Assembly: GCF_000426505.1 (NCBI RefSeq)
Contig: NZ_AUFM01000018.1
Location: forward strand, 1 to 64,000
Length of the DNA stretch: 64,000 nt
Direction: 5' to 3'
Origin: Nisaea denitrificans DSM 18348
Lineage (GTDB): Bacteria; Pseudomonadota; Alphaproteobacteria; Thalassobaculales; Thalassobaculaceae
The notes below the pieces were generated by a model. The model ran no database searches. It was not told where the DNA came from and worked only from the letters and a program-made list of their open reading frames with translations. Positions 42,053 through 52,227 of this stretch are shown here, piece after piece (position 1 is the stretch's first letter; every line of letters starts with the position of its first letter). The position numbers were made by a program, and so were the translations under genes.

Positions 42053-44059
42053 TTGATCTATCGTTTATGGCACCGCATTGCGGGGCTCTGGACAGCGTCA
42101 ATCCGACGCCAGCTCATGCTTGGCATCATTGCCGTGCATGCCGTCCTGATGACCATCTTTGTCTTCGACCTCGTTATCCGTCAGCAGGCCTTCCTTGCAG
42201 AGCAGGGCGTTTCCCAGACCCGGAGCCTCGCTGAGACAATGGCAGCGAACAGCACTTCCTGGGTGCTCGCGAACGATGTGCTTGGACTGGAGGAAGTCGT
42301 TTCATCCCAGTCCAGGTATCCAGGCCTCATCTATGCGATGATCATAAGTCCCGAGGCACGCGTTCTGGGTCATAGCGATCGGCAATATGTCGGCCAATTC
42401 CTCCAGGATGAAAGGAGCCTGTCACTCTTGGCCGCCGAGCGTTCGACGCTCGTTCTCAATCAGAACAATCACCTGATCGACGTTGCCGCGCCGGTTATGG
42501 TCAATGGCCAACACATCGCCTGGGCCAGGGTGGCTATTTCCCGGGATGATGTTGTCCGCAATCTCGATATCGTCACCAGAGACGGAATTCTCTACACGCT
42601 CGCCGCAATAGTGGTCGGCATGCTGTTCGCATTCTTCATGGCTCGCGGCATGACAGCCAGCCTGCAGCAAATGGTTTCAGTCGCAAACGACCTCCGGGAA
42701 GGAAAGCCGGAGACCCGGATCGCCGTAAATCGCGGCGACGAACTGGGGAGCCTTGGCAACTCCTTCAACGCGCTCGCGGACGCTGTCGAAAAGCGTGAGG
42801 CGGAATTGCGTCATCACCGGGATCATCTGGAAGAGTTGGTCTCGGCACGGACCAAGGATCTGATCAAGGAAGTTTCCGAGCGCAAACAGGCAGAAGAGGA
42901 CCTCAGGGAATCGCGCGCGGCCATTGAAGTGAGCGAAGGTCGGCTTCGTCGCATCCTTGATAGCTCTTCCGCCGGCATCTCGGTCGTCCAGCAAGAGCCA
43001 CTGAAACGGTTGTACGCCAACCAGCGTTTCTTCCAGATGTTCGGACTGGATCCGGATGCGGCGATCGAAACCACCGATTTCATGATCACATACAGGCATG
43101 CCGCAGACGCAGATTTGGTGTTGGGTCTTATCTCCAGAGGCGAGGGTTTCAACAACATCGTGATTGAACGAGCCGCCCTTGATGGAAAGCTCTGGTGGTC
43201 GTGGCTGGATGGCATCCCAATCGAGTTTGAGGGAGTCCCGGCAGTTATCATCTGGCATTTCGATGTCACTGATCAAAAAAGGGCCGAAGCCGATCTCATC
43301 CAGTCAGAGAAAATGGCGTCGCTTGGTGGACTGGTTGCGGGCGTCGCCCACGAAATCAACACGCCGATCGGGATCGGGGTCACTGCAAGCTCCCATATGC
43401 TCGAGATATCCAGAAAGATCCGGGAAACTATTCTCGGAGGACCGGTTTCGCGCCAGAAACTCGAGCAGATACTGTCCGACCTTGAAGAAACCGCGCAGAT
43501 CACCTCCAGCAACCTCTTCCGTGCCGCAGAGCTGATCCGGAGCTTCAAGCAAGTCGCGGCAGACCAGTCCAGCGATGCCCGCAGAACTTTTGATCTCGCG
43601 AAATATCTCGATGAGATTGCAACGAGCATGAAACCGCGGCTCGCCCAGAGCGGACATTCTCTGTCGCTTGATTGTGAACAGAGCGTATCGATGGATACCT
43701 TCCCCGGATCCCTGTCCCAAATCGTAACCAATATCGTGCTCAATGCGGTCATTCATGCATTCGACACCGATGCTGACGGAAAAATCCAGATCTCGGCCCG
43801 CAAGGAAAACAACCATGCCGTTTTGGCCATTTCGGATAACGGGAAGGGCATGGACAGGGATACTGTGAAACGCATCTTCGATCCCTTCTTCACTACCGCC
43901 CGCGGGCATGGCGGGACCGGGCTCGGCCTCCACATCGTCTTCAATCAGGTGACCCAGGTTCTTGGAGGCACGATCCAGTGCAGTTCGTCCCGTGGAAACG
44001 GGACAACTTTCACTATCCGTTGTCCGCTGATCGCCTCGGAACAGGTCGCGGCCACCTAG
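42053..44059 (+). CDS. Membrane sensor histidine kinase (HAMP, PAS, HisKA, HATPase)
   Basis: A 668-residue kinase. It has two membrane helices (about residues 24-44 and 180-204), an outer sensor domain between them, a HAMP helix pair (to about 265), a PAS domain (about 300-410), a HisKA domain with H433 in GVAHEINTPIGIG, and a HATPase domain with NAVIHAF, DNGKGMD and GHGGTGLGLH. The frame is open far upstream, but the TTG at 42053 has AGGGG just before it and follows the PhnD-like stop by 22 bases. No response regulator gene lies nearby; the output partner is unknown. Its stop codon shares CTAG with that of hutC. Confidence 0.9.
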   Translation: MIYRLWHRIAGLWTASIRRQLMLGIIAVHAVLMTIFVFDLVIRQQAFLAEQGVSQTRSLAETMAANSTSWVLANDVLGLEEVVSSQSRYPGLIYAMIISPEARVLGHSDRQYVGQFLQDERSLSLLAAERSTLVLNQNNHLIDVAAPVMVNGQHIAWARVAISRDDVVRNLDIVTRDGILYTLAAIVVGMLFAFFMARGMTASLQQMVSVANDLREGKPETRIAVNRGDELGSLGNSFNALADAVEKREAELRHHRDHLEELVSARTKDLIKEVSERKQAEEDLRESRAAIEVSEGRLRRILDSSSAGISVVQQEPLKRLYANQRFFQMFGLDPDAAIETTDFMITYRHAADADLVLGLISRGEGFNNIVIERAALDGKLWWSWLDGIPIEFEGVPAVIIWHFDVTDQKRAEADLIQSEKMASLGGLVAGVAHEINTPIGIGVTASSHMLEISRKIRETILGGPVSRQKLEQILSDLEETAQITSSNLFRAAELIRSFKQVAADQSSDARRTFDLAKYLDEIATSMKPRLAQSGHSLSLDCEQSVSMDTFPGSLSQIVTNIVLNAVIHAFDTDADGKIQISARKENNHAVLAISDNGKGMDRDTVKRIFDPFFTTARGHGGTGLGLHIVFNQVTQVLGGTIQCSSSRGNGTTFTIRCPLIASEQVAAT

Positions 44060-44757
44060 ACCGTCGTCGCCATCCTGTAGCCCGGTCGGTAGGAAAGACG
44101 AACCACAGTGATCGGGATCTCGGCACTCCAGGTCACACGTTCAATCACGAACAGTGCAACCCCGACATCCGTGGCGAGACACTCCGCCTCTTCTTCAGAC
44201 GCGTTCCCGGCTGAAAATGCGATGTCGCCGCGCGTGAAGGGCTGGTTGCGCACCAGCCATTCGTTCGGACTGATTGCGGAAAAGTCGGCCTCCGCGAATG
44301 CTGGCACCGCCTGCAGATTGACCCACCGGTCCTCGTAGAGGAAAGGCGCACCGTCCGCCAGATGCAGCCCCTTGATGCGAAGCGCATCCGGTGCTTCGGT
44401 CAGCGCCATCATCTCCGTGATCCCGGCCGGTAACCGCGCCCGCCTCCGTTCCAGGATATCGAAGCGATAGGCGCAGCCCATAGCCTCGACCTCGATCCGG
44501 GTGATCGGAATTTCCAGCGTTGCCTTGCGCACCGGGTCGAGCGCGACGCGAGTGCCCGCCTTGCGGCGACGCTCCAGCAGGCCACTGTCAGCCAGTCCCT
44601 GCAGAGCCCGGTTCACTGTCGCCCGGGCACAGCCGAATTCCGCGGCAAGCTCCATCTCGCCGGGGATCAGCTCACCCGGCCGCCAGACGCGGTTGGCGAT
44701 GCGGCGTTTGATTTCGGCCTGAATGCCTTGCCATGACTTGAGCGTGGATTGCGTCAG
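44056..44757 (-). CDS. hutC: Histidine-utilisation repressor HutC (GntR family), CTG start likely
   Basis: A GntR/HutC transcription factor that represses hut genes and releases on urocanate. The winged helix is about residues 15-80 with ELAAEFGCARATVNRALQGL, followed by the UTRA ligand domain (RIEVEAMGCAYRFDI, and EEAECLATDVGVALFVIERV). The frame from the ATG at 44655 misses the first DNA-binding helices. Extending upstream in frame to a CTG at 44757 gives the typical [19 protein letters not shown] start. GGAGGA lies 6 bases before that CTG, and no ATG, GTG or TTG alternative has such a site. The CTG overlaps the hutF stop by 4 bases, so it is probably translated by coupling from hutF. Confidence 0.88.
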   Translation of the reverse strand: MTQSTLKSWQGIQAEIKRRIANRVWRPGELIPGEMELAAEFGCARATVNRALQGLADSGLLERRRKAGTRVALDPVRKATLEIPITRIEVEAMGCAYRFDILERRRARLPAGITEMMALTEAPDALRIKGLHLADGAPFLYEDRWVNLQAVPAFAEADFSAISPNEWLVRNQPFTRGDIAFSAGNASEEEAECLATDVGVALFVIERVTWSAEIPITVVRLSYRPGYRMATTV

Positions 44758-46130
44758 AGCGCGTCCTCCAGATCGCGAACAGCTTCACGGTAGCGGGCCC
44801 GGATCTGGTCTCGGGCAATGTGCCAGCCGTCTCTTACCACATGCCGTCCAGCGGACCAGACATCACGGACCCAACGGTCGTCACCGGCAAAGATGAAGGT
44901 ATCGAGGATACGGTCCCCGGTGCGGCCGGCAATGTCGAGCGCGGCTCCGTCCAGTGCCACGAGATCGGCAATCCGGCCCGGCGCTATGGCCCCGCTGTCG
45001 CGCCCGGCCGCTTGCGCGCCGCCCCGTACCGCCTCCTCGAACAGCACCCGCCCGGCGGAGCGTTGCTGCTCGGCCAGAACGGCGCGGCCCTTGTCACGCA
45101 GCCGCTGGGAATATTCCAGCGTCCGCAGCTCCTCGCTGAGCGAGATCCGGATATTCGAGTCGGACCCGACGCCTAAGCTGCCACCAGCCGCGCGATACCG
45201 CACACCATCGAAGATCCCGTCACCAAGACTGGATTCAGTGATCGGGCACAGCCCGGCGACCGCACCGCTTTTTGCCATCGCCTCAGTCTCGGACGGCTCC
45301 ATCTGGGTGGCATGGATCAGGCACCAGCGCTGGTCGACTGCGTGGTTTTCCAAGAGCCAAGCCATCGGCCGCGCGCCCCAGGCGGCCTCGACTTCCTCCA
45401 CTTCGGCGACCTGCTCGGCGACATGGATATGGATCGGCCGGTCTGGACGGAGTGCCACCGCCCCGGCAAGCGCCTCCCGCGTCACCGCGCGCAAAGAATG
45501 CGGCGCAACCCCGATGCCGCAATCCGACGTCAGCCGCGTCACGGCCACTTCCGCCTCCTCAAGCAGTCGCGCATAGCGGTCCGGATCGTTGCCGAAGCGG
45601 ATCTGCCCCGGCCCGAGAGCACGCCCGTCGCACCCGCCGACCTGATACAGAACCGGCGCCAGGGTAAGGCCGATGCCCGTCTCCGCCGCCGCCTCTGCGA
45701 TGCGTTCGCTCATCTCTCCAAGAGCGGCATAAGGCGTGCCGTCAACCTGATGATGCAGATAGTGGAACTCCACCGATCCGGCATAGCCCGCTTCCAGCAT
45801 TTCCATCTGCACAAGCGCCGTGATGGCGCTCACATGCGAAGGCGTCAGGGATTGCAGAAAGCGGTACATCAGCCGCCGCCATGTCCAGAAACTGTCCTTC
45901 GGATCGGGCCCCCGCCCCTCCGTCAAGCCGGCCATGGCACGCTGGAAAGCATGGGAATGCAGGTTAACCGGGGCGGGCAGCAACACGGCGGCGCGATGGT
46001 CCGCGCCAGCGGCGGCAGAAGCCTCGCCGGTCCTGACAGTCCCGATCCGGCCGGAGCCATCGATCGTGACCAGCGCATCCCGCTGCCAGCCGTCTTCCAT
46101 CAGAAGTGTCTCTGCGAAAACCGTCGTCAC
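44754..46130 (-). CDS. hutF: Formimidoylglutamate deiminase HutF
   Basis: HutF hydrolyses N-formimidoyl-L-glutamate to N-formyl-L-glutamate and ammonia, in the two-step branch of histidine breakdown. It is an amidohydrolase of 458 residues with the metal-binding HxH in [14 protein letters not shown], and further His in [10 protein letters not shown] and in IHIHVAEQ. The Asp ligand is in [19 protein letters not shown]. The GTG at 46130 has AAGGAGA seven bases upstream and is preferred over the ATG at 46181. It diverges from hutI over an operator-like palindrome. The next enzyme, HutG deformylase, is not in this cluster. Confidence 0.93.
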   Translation of the reverse strand: MTTVFAETLLMEDGWQRDALVTIDGSGRIGTVRTGEASAAAGADHRAAVLLPAPVNLHSHAFQRAMAGLTEGRGPDPKDSFWTWRRLMYRFLQSLTPSHVSAITALVQMEMLEAGYAGSVEFHYLHHQVDGTPYAALGEMSERIAEAAAETGIGLTLAPVLYQVGGCDGRALGPGQIRFGNDPDRYARLLEEAEVAVTRLTSDCGIGVAPHSLRAVTREALAGAVALRPDRPIHIHVAEQVAEVEEVEAAWGARPMAWLLENHAVDQRWCLIHATQMEPSETEAMAKSGAVAGLCPITESSLGDGIFDGVRYRAAGGSLGVGSDSNIRISLSEELRTLEYSQRLRDKGRAVLAEQQRSAGRVLFEEAVRGGAQAAGRDSGAIAPGRIADLVALDGAALDIAGRTGDRILDTFIFAGDDRWVRDVWSAGRHVVRDGWHIARDQIRARYREAVRDLEDAL

Positions 46131-46156
46131 GGTGGCGTCTCCTTGTTGACAGCAAT

Positions 46157-46176
46157 TATTATGTATAGACATAATA
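46157..46176. promoter_or_regulatory. HutC-type operator in the hutF/hutI divergent promoter region
   Basis: TATTATGT-ATAG-ACATAATA is a perfect inverted repeat with 8-bp arms and a 4-base spacer. Its TATGTATAGACATA core resembles the known HutC operator core TGTATATACA. It lies in the 91 bases between the hutF and hutI starts, so it can control both directions. Confidence 0.8.
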
Positions 46177-46221
46177 TTCAAATCAGCCTTCCGGGCAAGC
46201 TTCTATTCGGACCAGACGGCC

Positions 46222-47421
46222 ATGCAGATCCTCGGCAATACCACGCTCGCCACCATGCTCCCCAGCACCGTTTCCTATGGTCTGGTGAAGAACGGCGCTG
46301 TCGCGCTGAGGGAGGGGAAGATCGCCTGGGCAGGCCCGGAAACGGATCTTCCGGCCAGCTATGCGGACTGGCCGCGCGAGGATCTCGGCGGGCGGCTCAT
46401 CACCCCCGCACTGGTGGATTGTCACACTCATATCGTCTTTGGCGGCAACCGAGCCCGAGAGTTCGAGCTGCGCCTCGAAGGCGCGAGTTACGAGGAAGTG
46501 GCCCGTGCAGGCGGCGGCATCGTCTCCACCGTGACGGCCACCCGCGCGGCGAGCGAGGACGAACTGGTCTCCGATGCCCTGCCCCGCGTCGATGCGCTGC
46601 TGGCGGAAGGCGTCACCACAATCGAAATCAAGTCGGGCTATGGCCTCGATATCGAGACCGAGCTGCGCATGCTCCGCGCCGCCCGGCGGATCGGGCGGGA
46701 GCGGCCGGTCCAGGTCCGCACGAGCTTTCTCGGCGCCCATGCGGTACCGGCGGAATACAAGAACCGGGCGGACGCCTATATCGACGAGATCTGCCTGCCT
46801 GCCCTGACGGAAGCGGCGGACGAAGGTCTTGTCGATGCAGTGGACGGTTTCTGCGAAGGCATCGCTTTCAACCCGGCGCAGATCGAGCGCGTTTTCAAAC
46901 GGGCCGAAATCCTCGGCCTGCCGGTGAAGCTCCATGCGGAGCAGCTTTCCGATCTCGGCGGCACGGCACTGGCCGCCCGGTACGGCGCGCTGTCGGCGGA
47001 TCATCTGGAATATCTCGGCGCGGACGGCATTGCCGCCATGGCCGAAAGCGGCACCGTCGCCGTGTTGCTGCCAGGCGCCTTCTACACGTTGCGCGAGACG
47101 CAGCTGCCACCGGTTCAGGCCCTGCGCGATGCGGGCGTGCCAATGGCGATTGCGACGGACTGCAATCCCGGCTCTTCGCCACTGACCTCCCTGCTGTTGG
47201 CTATGAACATGGCCTGCACGCTGTTCCGGATGACACCGGAGGAGGCGCTGGCAGGCGCCACCCGGATCGCCGCTCAGGCGCTTGGCCTCGCCGATGCCGG
47301 CACCATCGAAGCCGGCAAGCGGTCCGACCTCGCCATCTGGAATGTCAGCGAGCCGGCGGAGCTGGCCTACCGCATCGGGTTCAATCCTCTTCACAAGCGC
47401 ATTTTCGCGGGGACTTCATGA
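46222..47421 (+). CDS. hutI: Imidazolonepropionase HutI
   Basis: HutI opens 4-imidazolone-5-propionate to N-formimidoyl-L-glutamate, the third step of histidine catabolism. The 399-residue amidohydrolase has the HxH metal site in [13 protein letters not shown], the HAE site at [20 protein letters not shown], and the Asp in ATDCNPGSS. It follows the divergent promoter region and overlaps hutH by 4 bases (ATGA), so the two are translationally coupled. Confidence 0.96.
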   Translation: MQILGNTTLATMLPSTVSYGLVKNGAVALREGKIAWAGPETDLPASYADWPREDLGGRLITPALVDCHTHIVFGGNRAREFELRLEGASYEEVARAGGGIVSTVTATRAASEDELVSDALPRVDALLAEGVTTIEIKSGYGLDIETELRMLRAARRIGRERPVQVRTSFLGAHAVPAEYKNRADAYIDEICLPALTEAADEGLVDAVDGFCEGIAFNPAQIERVFKRAEILGLPVKLHAEQLSDLGGTALAARYGALSADHLEYLGADGIAAMAESGTVAVLLPGAFYTLRETQLPPVQALRDAGVPMAIATDCNPGSSPLTSLLLAMNMACTLFRMTPEEALAGATRIAAQALGLADAGTIEAGKRSDLAIWNVSEPAELAYRIGFNPLHKRIFAGTS

Positions 47422-48965
47422 GCGACATCATCCTGACGCCGGGCAGCACCACGCTGCTTGATCTCGAAGGCCTGCGTGGCCAGGGCCACCGGTTCCGGCT
47501 CGACCGGGCGGCGAAGCCCGCCGTCGATGCGGCTGCTGCACTTGTCGCCCAGGCAGCCAACGGAGATGAAGCCGTCTACGGTGTGAATACCGGCTTCGGC
47601 AAGCTCGCCACCGTACGCATCGCGCCGGAAGACACCTCGACCCTGCAACGCAACCTGATCCGCTCCCACTGCGCCGGTGTCGGCGCGCCGACAGAGACGC
47701 AGGTGGTGCGGGCGATGATGATCCTGAAACTACTCTCTCTCGGACGTGGCGCCTCCGGCGTGCGCTGGGAAGTCATCGAGCTGATCGAGGCGATGTTGCG
47801 CGCCCGAGTGACACCCATCGTGCCGAGCCAGGGTTCCGTCGGTGCCTCCGGCGACCTTGCCCCGCTCGCCCACATGGCGGCGGTGCTGATCGGCGAGGGC
47901 AAGGCCGAGTACAAGGGCCAGATCATGCCGGGCAAGGAGGCGCTGGACGCCGCCGGGCTGACACCGATCGAGCTTGGCCCGAAGGAAGGGCTGGCGCTGA
48001 TCAACGGCACCCAGTTCTGCACTGCCTACGCGCTGGCCGCCCTGTCCCATGCCTGGCGAAATGTCGAGGCGGGTGTGGTTGCGGCAGCCCTCTCCACCGA
48101 CGCCATCATGGGCTCCACCGCGCCCCTGCATCCGGCCATCCACGCGTTGCGCGGCCATCCGGGCCAGATCGATGTCGCCGCCGCCATGCGGGCGCTGATG
48201 GACGGCTCCGAGATCCGCGAAAGCCATGTGCTCGGCGACACCCGCGTGCAGGACCCCTATTGCATCCGCTGCCATCCGCAGGTTTCCGGCGCCGCTATCG
48301 ACATGATGCGCCACGCCGCCCGCGCGCTGGAGATCGAGGCCAACGCGGTCACCGACAACCCGCTGGTGCTGGTCGAGGACGGCCGGATCATTTCCGGCGG
48401 CAACTTCCACGCCGAGCCGGTCGGCTTCGCCGCCGACCAGATGGCCATCGCCATCGCCGAGATCGGTGCCATCGCCCAGCGCCGCGTCGCGTTGATGGTC
48501 GATCCGGTGCTGTCCTTCGACCTGCCTGCCTTCCTGACGCCGGAGCCGGGACTGAATTCCGGCATGATGATCGCGGAGGTCACCACCGCCGCGCTGATGA
48601 GCGAGAACAAGCATCTCGCCAATCCCTGCTCGACGGATTCGACGCCGACCAGCGCCAATCAGGAAGATCATGTTTCCATGGCCGCCCACGGCGCCCGGCG
48701 GCTGATGCGGATGAACGACAATTTGACCCGGATCATCGCCGTCGAACTGCTCTGCGCCGCACAAGGGGTCGAATTCCGCGCCCCGCTGAAAACCAGCGCA
48801 GCCCTGCAGCGCGCCGTCGACGCCATCCGCACCGTCTCGCCAACCCTGACGGAAGACCGCGAGATCGCCGTCGATATCGAAGCGGTCGCCGAACGCATCC
48901 TCGACAAAACCGTCGCGGAGGCCACCGAACATGGCCCGCTGATGGGCCTTTCCGCCCGCTACTAA
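47418..48965 (+). CDS. hutH: Histidine ammonia-lyase HutH
   Basis: HutH removes ammonia from L-histidine to give trans-urocanate. The 515-residue protein has the cofactor-forming motif [11 protein letters not shown] (A143-S144-G145, which cyclises to MIO), the catalytic Tyr in [10 protein letters not shown], Tyr in [16 protein letters not shown], and the C-terminal NQEDHVSM segment. These are all canonical. The ATG at 47418 is preferred over a much longer open frame upstream that only reflects GC-rich sequence in hutI. It overlaps hutI and leads into hutU after 15 bases. Confidence 0.97.
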   Translation: MSDIILTPGSTTLLDLEGLRGQGHRFRLDRAAKPAVDAAAALVAQAANGDEAVYGVNTGFGKLATVRIAPEDTSTLQRNLIRSHCAGVGAPTETQVVRAMMILKLLSLGRGASGVRWEVIELIEAMLRARVTPIVPSQGSVGASGDLAPLAHMAAVLIGEGKAEYKGQIMPGKEALDAAGLTPIELGPKEGLALINGTQFCTAYALAALSHAWRNVEAGVVAAALSTDAIMGSTAPLHPAIHALRGHPGQIDVAAAMRALMDGSEIRESHVLGDTRVQDPYCIRCHPQVSGAAIDMMRHAARALEIEANAVTDNPLVLVEDGRIISGGNFHAEPVGFAADQMAIAIAEIGAIAQRRVALMVDPVLSFDLPAFLTPEPGLNSGMMIAEVTTAALMSENKHLANPCSTDSTPTSANQEDHVSMAAHGARRLMRMNDNLTRIIAVELLCAAQGVEFRAPLKTSAALQRAVDAIRTVSPTLTEDREIAVDIEAVAERILDKTVAEATEHGPLMGLSARY

Positions 48966-48980
48966 ACCGGAGCCGAAACC

Positions 48981-50648
48981 ATGACAAATCCCCGCAAGAA
49001 TGCCCGCGACATCTTCCCGCCGACCGGCCCGGAGCTGAGCGCCAAGCACTGGACCACCGAAGCGCCGATGCGGATGCTGATGAACAACCTGCATCCGGAC
49101 GTGGCCGAGAACCCGCATGAGCTGGTGGTCTATGGCGGCATCGGCCGGGCCGCCCGGACCTGGGAGGATTTCGACCGGATCGTCGCCAGCCTGAAGGCGC
49201 TGGAAGAGGACGAGACCCTGCTGGTGCAGTCCGGACGGCCGGTCGGCGTCTTCCGCACGCACAAGGACGCGCCGCGCGTGCTGATCGCCAATTCCAACCT
49301 GGTGCCGCACTGGGCCACTTGGGAGCATTTCAACGAGCTCGATCGCAAGGGCCTGATGATGTACGGCCAGATGACGGCCGGCTCCTGGATCTATATCGGC
49401 AGTCAGGGCATCGTGCAGGGCACGTATGAAACCTTCGTTGAAGCTGGCCGGCAGCATTATGGCGGCAGCCTGAAGGGCAAATGGATCCTGACAGCCGGTC
49501 TCGGCGGTATGGGCGGCGCGCAACCGCTCGCCGCCGTCTTTGCGGGCGCCTGCTGCCTTGCCGTCGAATGCGACGAGACCCGGATCGATTTCCGCCTGCG
49601 CACCGGCTATGTCGACGAGAAGGCCACCAGCCTCGATGAGGCGCTTGAAATGATCGAGCGCTGGACAGCGGCGGGTGAGGCGAAATCCGTCGGCCTGCTC
49701 GGCAATGCGGCCGACATCGTGCCGGAGATCGAGCGGCGCGGCATCCGCCCGGACATCGTCACCGACCAGACATCGGCACATGACCCGGTGCACGGCTATC
49801 TGCCGCAGGGCTGGACGGTCGCGGAGTGGCGGGAGAAGCAGGAAAGCGATCCGAAATCCGTCGAAAAGGCCGCCCGCGCTTCCATGAAGACCCATGTCGC
49901 GGCGATGGTCGCGTTCTCGGAACGGGACGTCCCCACCGTCGATTACGGCAACAACATCCGCCAGGTCGCACTTGAGGAAGGGCTGGAGAACGCCTTCGCC
50001 TTCCCCGGCTTCGTGCCTGCCTATATCCGTCCGCTGTTCTGCCGCGGCGTCGGCCCGTTCCGCTGGGTCGCTCTCTCCGGCGATCCGGAGGATATCTACA
50101 AGACTGACGCCAAGGTGAAGGAGCTGATGCCGGACGACACGCACCTGCACAACTGGCTCGACATGGCGCGGGAGCGGATTTCCTTCCAGGGACTTCCGGC
50201 GCGGATCTGCTGGGTTGGCCTCGGTGATCGGCACCGGCTCGGGCTCGCCTTCAACGAGATGGTCCGGAACGGCGAGTTGAAGGCCCCGGTGGTGATCGGC
50301 CGCGACCATCTCGACAGCGGCTCCGTTGCCTCCCCGAACCGGGAAACCGAGTCCATGAAGGACGGCTCCGATGCGGTATCCGACTGGCCGCTGCTGAACG
50401 CGCTGCTAAACACGGCCTCGGGCGCCACCTGGGTCTCGCTGCATCATGGCGGCGGCGTCGGCATGGGCTTCTCCCAGCATGCCGGCATGGTCATCGTCTG
50501 CGACGGCACCGAGGATGCGGACCGCCGGCTGGAGAGGGTGCTCTGGAACGATCCGGCGACCGGCGTCATGCGGCATGCGGATGCGGGCTACGAGATCGCC
50601 GTGGACTGCGCGAAGGAGCATGGCCTCAACCTGCCTTCCATCCGCTGA
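48981..50648 (+). CDS. hutU: Urocanate hydratase HutU
   Basis: HutU adds water to urocanate using NAD+ as an electrophile, forming 4-imidazolone-5-propionate. The 555-residue protein has the NAD-binding [13 protein letters not shown], the conserved [27 protein letters not shown] and the C-terminal [19 protein letters not shown]. The typical length and motifs leave no doubt. GGAG lies before the ATG, 15 bases after hutH. Its stop (TGA) shares a base with the start of the HutH-like gene (TGATG). Confidence 0.97.
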   Translation: MTNPRKNARDIFPPTGPELSAKHWTTEAPMRMLMNNLHPDVAENPHELVVYGGIGRAARTWEDFDRIVASLKALEEDETLLVQSGRPVGVFRTHKDAPRVLIANSNLVPHWATWEHFNELDRKGLMMYGQMTAGSWIYIGSQGIVQGTYETFVEAGRQHYGGSLKGKWILTAGLGGMGGAQPLAAVFAGACCLAVECDETRIDFRLRTGYVDEKATSLDEALEMIERWTAAGEAKSVGLLGNAADIVPEIERRGIRPDIVTDQTSAHDPVHGYLPQGWTVAEWREKQESDPKSVEKAARASMKTHVAAMVAFSERDVPTVDYGNNIRQVALEEGLENAFAFPGFVPAYIRPLFCRGVGPFRWVALSGDPEDIYKTDAKVKELMPDDTHLHNWLDMARERISFQGLPARICWVGLGDRHRLGLAFNEMVRNGELKAPVVIGRDHLDSGSVASPNRETESMKDGSDAVSDWPLLNALLNTASGATWVSLHHGGGVGMGFSQHAGMVIVCDGTEDADRRLERVLWNDPATGVMRHADAGYEIAVDCAKEHGLNLPSIR

Positions 50649-52150
50649 TGAGCGCCGGGAGAGAGACATCCGGCTTCGTCGTCGGCGAAGCGCCGCTGAC
50701 CTGCGAGCGGCTGGTGGCGGCGGCACGAAATGCCACATCCTTCAGCCTTGCGCCCGCCGTGCAGGAGCGTATCCGCGAAGCCCGGCAGGCGGTGGACCGG
50801 ATTCTCTCCGGGGACGCCCCGGTCTACGGCATCAACACAGGCGTCGGCTCGCAGAAAGAGCACAAGGTCAGCGCGGACGAGGCCGCCGCCTATAATCGGC
50901 GGCTGATACGGGGGCACGGCACCCGCGTGCCGGGCCCGACGGCCGAGCCGGACGTGGTTCGGGCAACGATCATCGTGCTGCTGCATGAACTGGCCTCGGG
51001 ATCCTCCGGTGCTTCTCTGGAGCTGATCGAGCTGATGGCGGAAATGGCCTCCGCGCACGAGATGCCGAACATCGATACCAGCGGGTCGATCGGTGCCTCC
51101 GACCTTGTGCCGCTGTCACAGATCGCGGACTGGGCGCTGTCCCATCCGAAAGCGGTCGAGCAGGGGCTTCCCTTCCCCAAGGACGCGCTTGCGATGATCA
51201 ATTGCAACGCGCTCAGCCTGGCAAGCGGCGCGCTTTGCATCACCGAGCTTTCCGAGCTGATGCGCGGCTTCGATCTCGCCGCCGCGATGACCATGGAAGG
51301 CTTCCGCTGCAACCTCGATGCGATCTCCGAGCCGGTGAATTCCGTGCATCGCCGTCAAGGCCAGTCCCGCTCCGCCGCCCGCATGCGCGAGGCTTTGGCG
51401 GACAGTGTTCTCTGGCAGCCGGGCGCCGCCCGCTTCCTGCAGGATCCCCTCAGCTTCCGCGATGCCAGCCAGGTGAACGGTGCCGGGCTGGAATGCGCGA
51501 CCTGGCTGGAACAGGTCTGGAATGACGAGCTGGCCGGCACGGTGATCAACCCCTTGGTCAATATCGGGCCGAACCCCGCCTATTCGCACGGCAACATGGA
51601 CACCACCCGGATGACCCTCGCCCTCGACGGCATGCGGCAGGCGCTGGCCAAGATGGCCGATCTGGCGGGCGAGCGGGTTCACAAACAGCAATGGCCCGCC
51701 TTCTCCGGCCTGCCAATCGGGCTGGCGGAAGCAGACTCGGCTGTCGGCGGCGTCCAGTTCCTCAATCTCGGGCACATCACCGCCTCGCTGATCACGTCGG
51801 TCAAGATCTGGGCGCAGCCGCATCTGCTGCATCCGTCCGGACAGGTGGCGGACGGGGTCGAGGATACCGCCAGCAATGCCGTCCACGCCGTGCACGAGCT
51901 GGCGCGGCAGATCGATGCCTGCTGGAAAATCATCGGGCTCGAAATCGCCGTGGCCTGCTGGGCCGTGCACAGACGCCGCATCCCGGTCGCCGATCTGGGC
52001 GCGGGCCTCCGGACTCTCTACGACAATTGCATCGCCACCCTGCCAATCGGGCATGAGGGTGAGGAGGTGTTCCGTCTTGCCGAAACCATCTCTGCCGTGC
52101 GCGATTTCGTCTCTGAAACAGCCACTCCGGGAAGCCCGGTCACGCAATAG
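50648..52150 (+). CDS. Divergent histidine/aromatic amino acid lyase-like protein lacking a normal MIO motif
   Basis: A 500-residue member of the HAL/PAL fold. The fold signature is clear (PVYGINTGVGSQK near residue 58, DTSGSIGASDLVPLSQIADW near 143). But the cofactor motif Ala-Ser-Gly-Asp-Leu is Ala150-Ser151-Asp152-Leu: the Gly is missing, so normal MIO formation is not expected. The Tyr region seen as [11 protein letters not shown] in HutH reads HRRQGQSRSAARM, and the C-terminal loop is GVEDTASNA. It overlaps the hutU stop by one base, so it belongs to the hut operon. It may be a pseudo-enzyme, a regulator, or an enzyme with another chemistry; function unknown. Confidence 0.8.
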   Translation: MSAGRETSGFVVGEAPLTCERLVAAARNATSFSLAPAVQERIREARQAVDRILSGDAPVYGINTGVGSQKEHKVSADEAAAYNRRLIRGHGTRVPGPTAEPDVVRATIIVLLHELASGSSGASLELIELMAEMASAHEMPNIDTSGSIGASDLVPLSQIADWALSHPKAVEQGLPFPKDALAMINCNALSLASGALCITELSELMRGFDLAAAMTMEGFRCNLDAISEPVNSVHRRQGQSRSAARMREALADSVLWQPGAARFLQDPLSFRDASQVNGAGLECATWLEQVWNDELAGTVINPLVNIGPNPAYSHGNMDTTRMTLALDGMRQALAKMADLAGERVHKQQWPAFSGLPIGLAEADSAVGGVQFLNLGHITASLITSVKIWAQPHLLHPSGQVADGVEDTASNAVHAVHELARQIDACWKIIGLEIAVACWAVHRRRIPVADLGAGLRTLYDNCIATLPIGHEGEEVFRLAETISAVRDFVSETATPGSPVTQ

Positions 52151-52227
52151 TGGGTTGCGGCTGTGCGGAAACTGCCCAGCTTGACCGGACCGGCGAATTT
52201 CCGGCGCAGGCAAGAAGAGAGTACCGC

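Noticed and set aside
45312-47417. A very long plus-strand open frame running into hutH, which would give a 1217-residue protein
   Set aside because: It is antisense to hutF and out of frame with hutI. The true hutH start at 47418 is fixed by its conserved N-terminus and by the ATGA overlap with hutI.
47730-50309. An 859-codon minus-strand open frame opposite hutH and hutU
   Set aside because: It is a GC-rich shadow of two confidently identified enzymes; it has no recognisable motif and no ribosome binding site.
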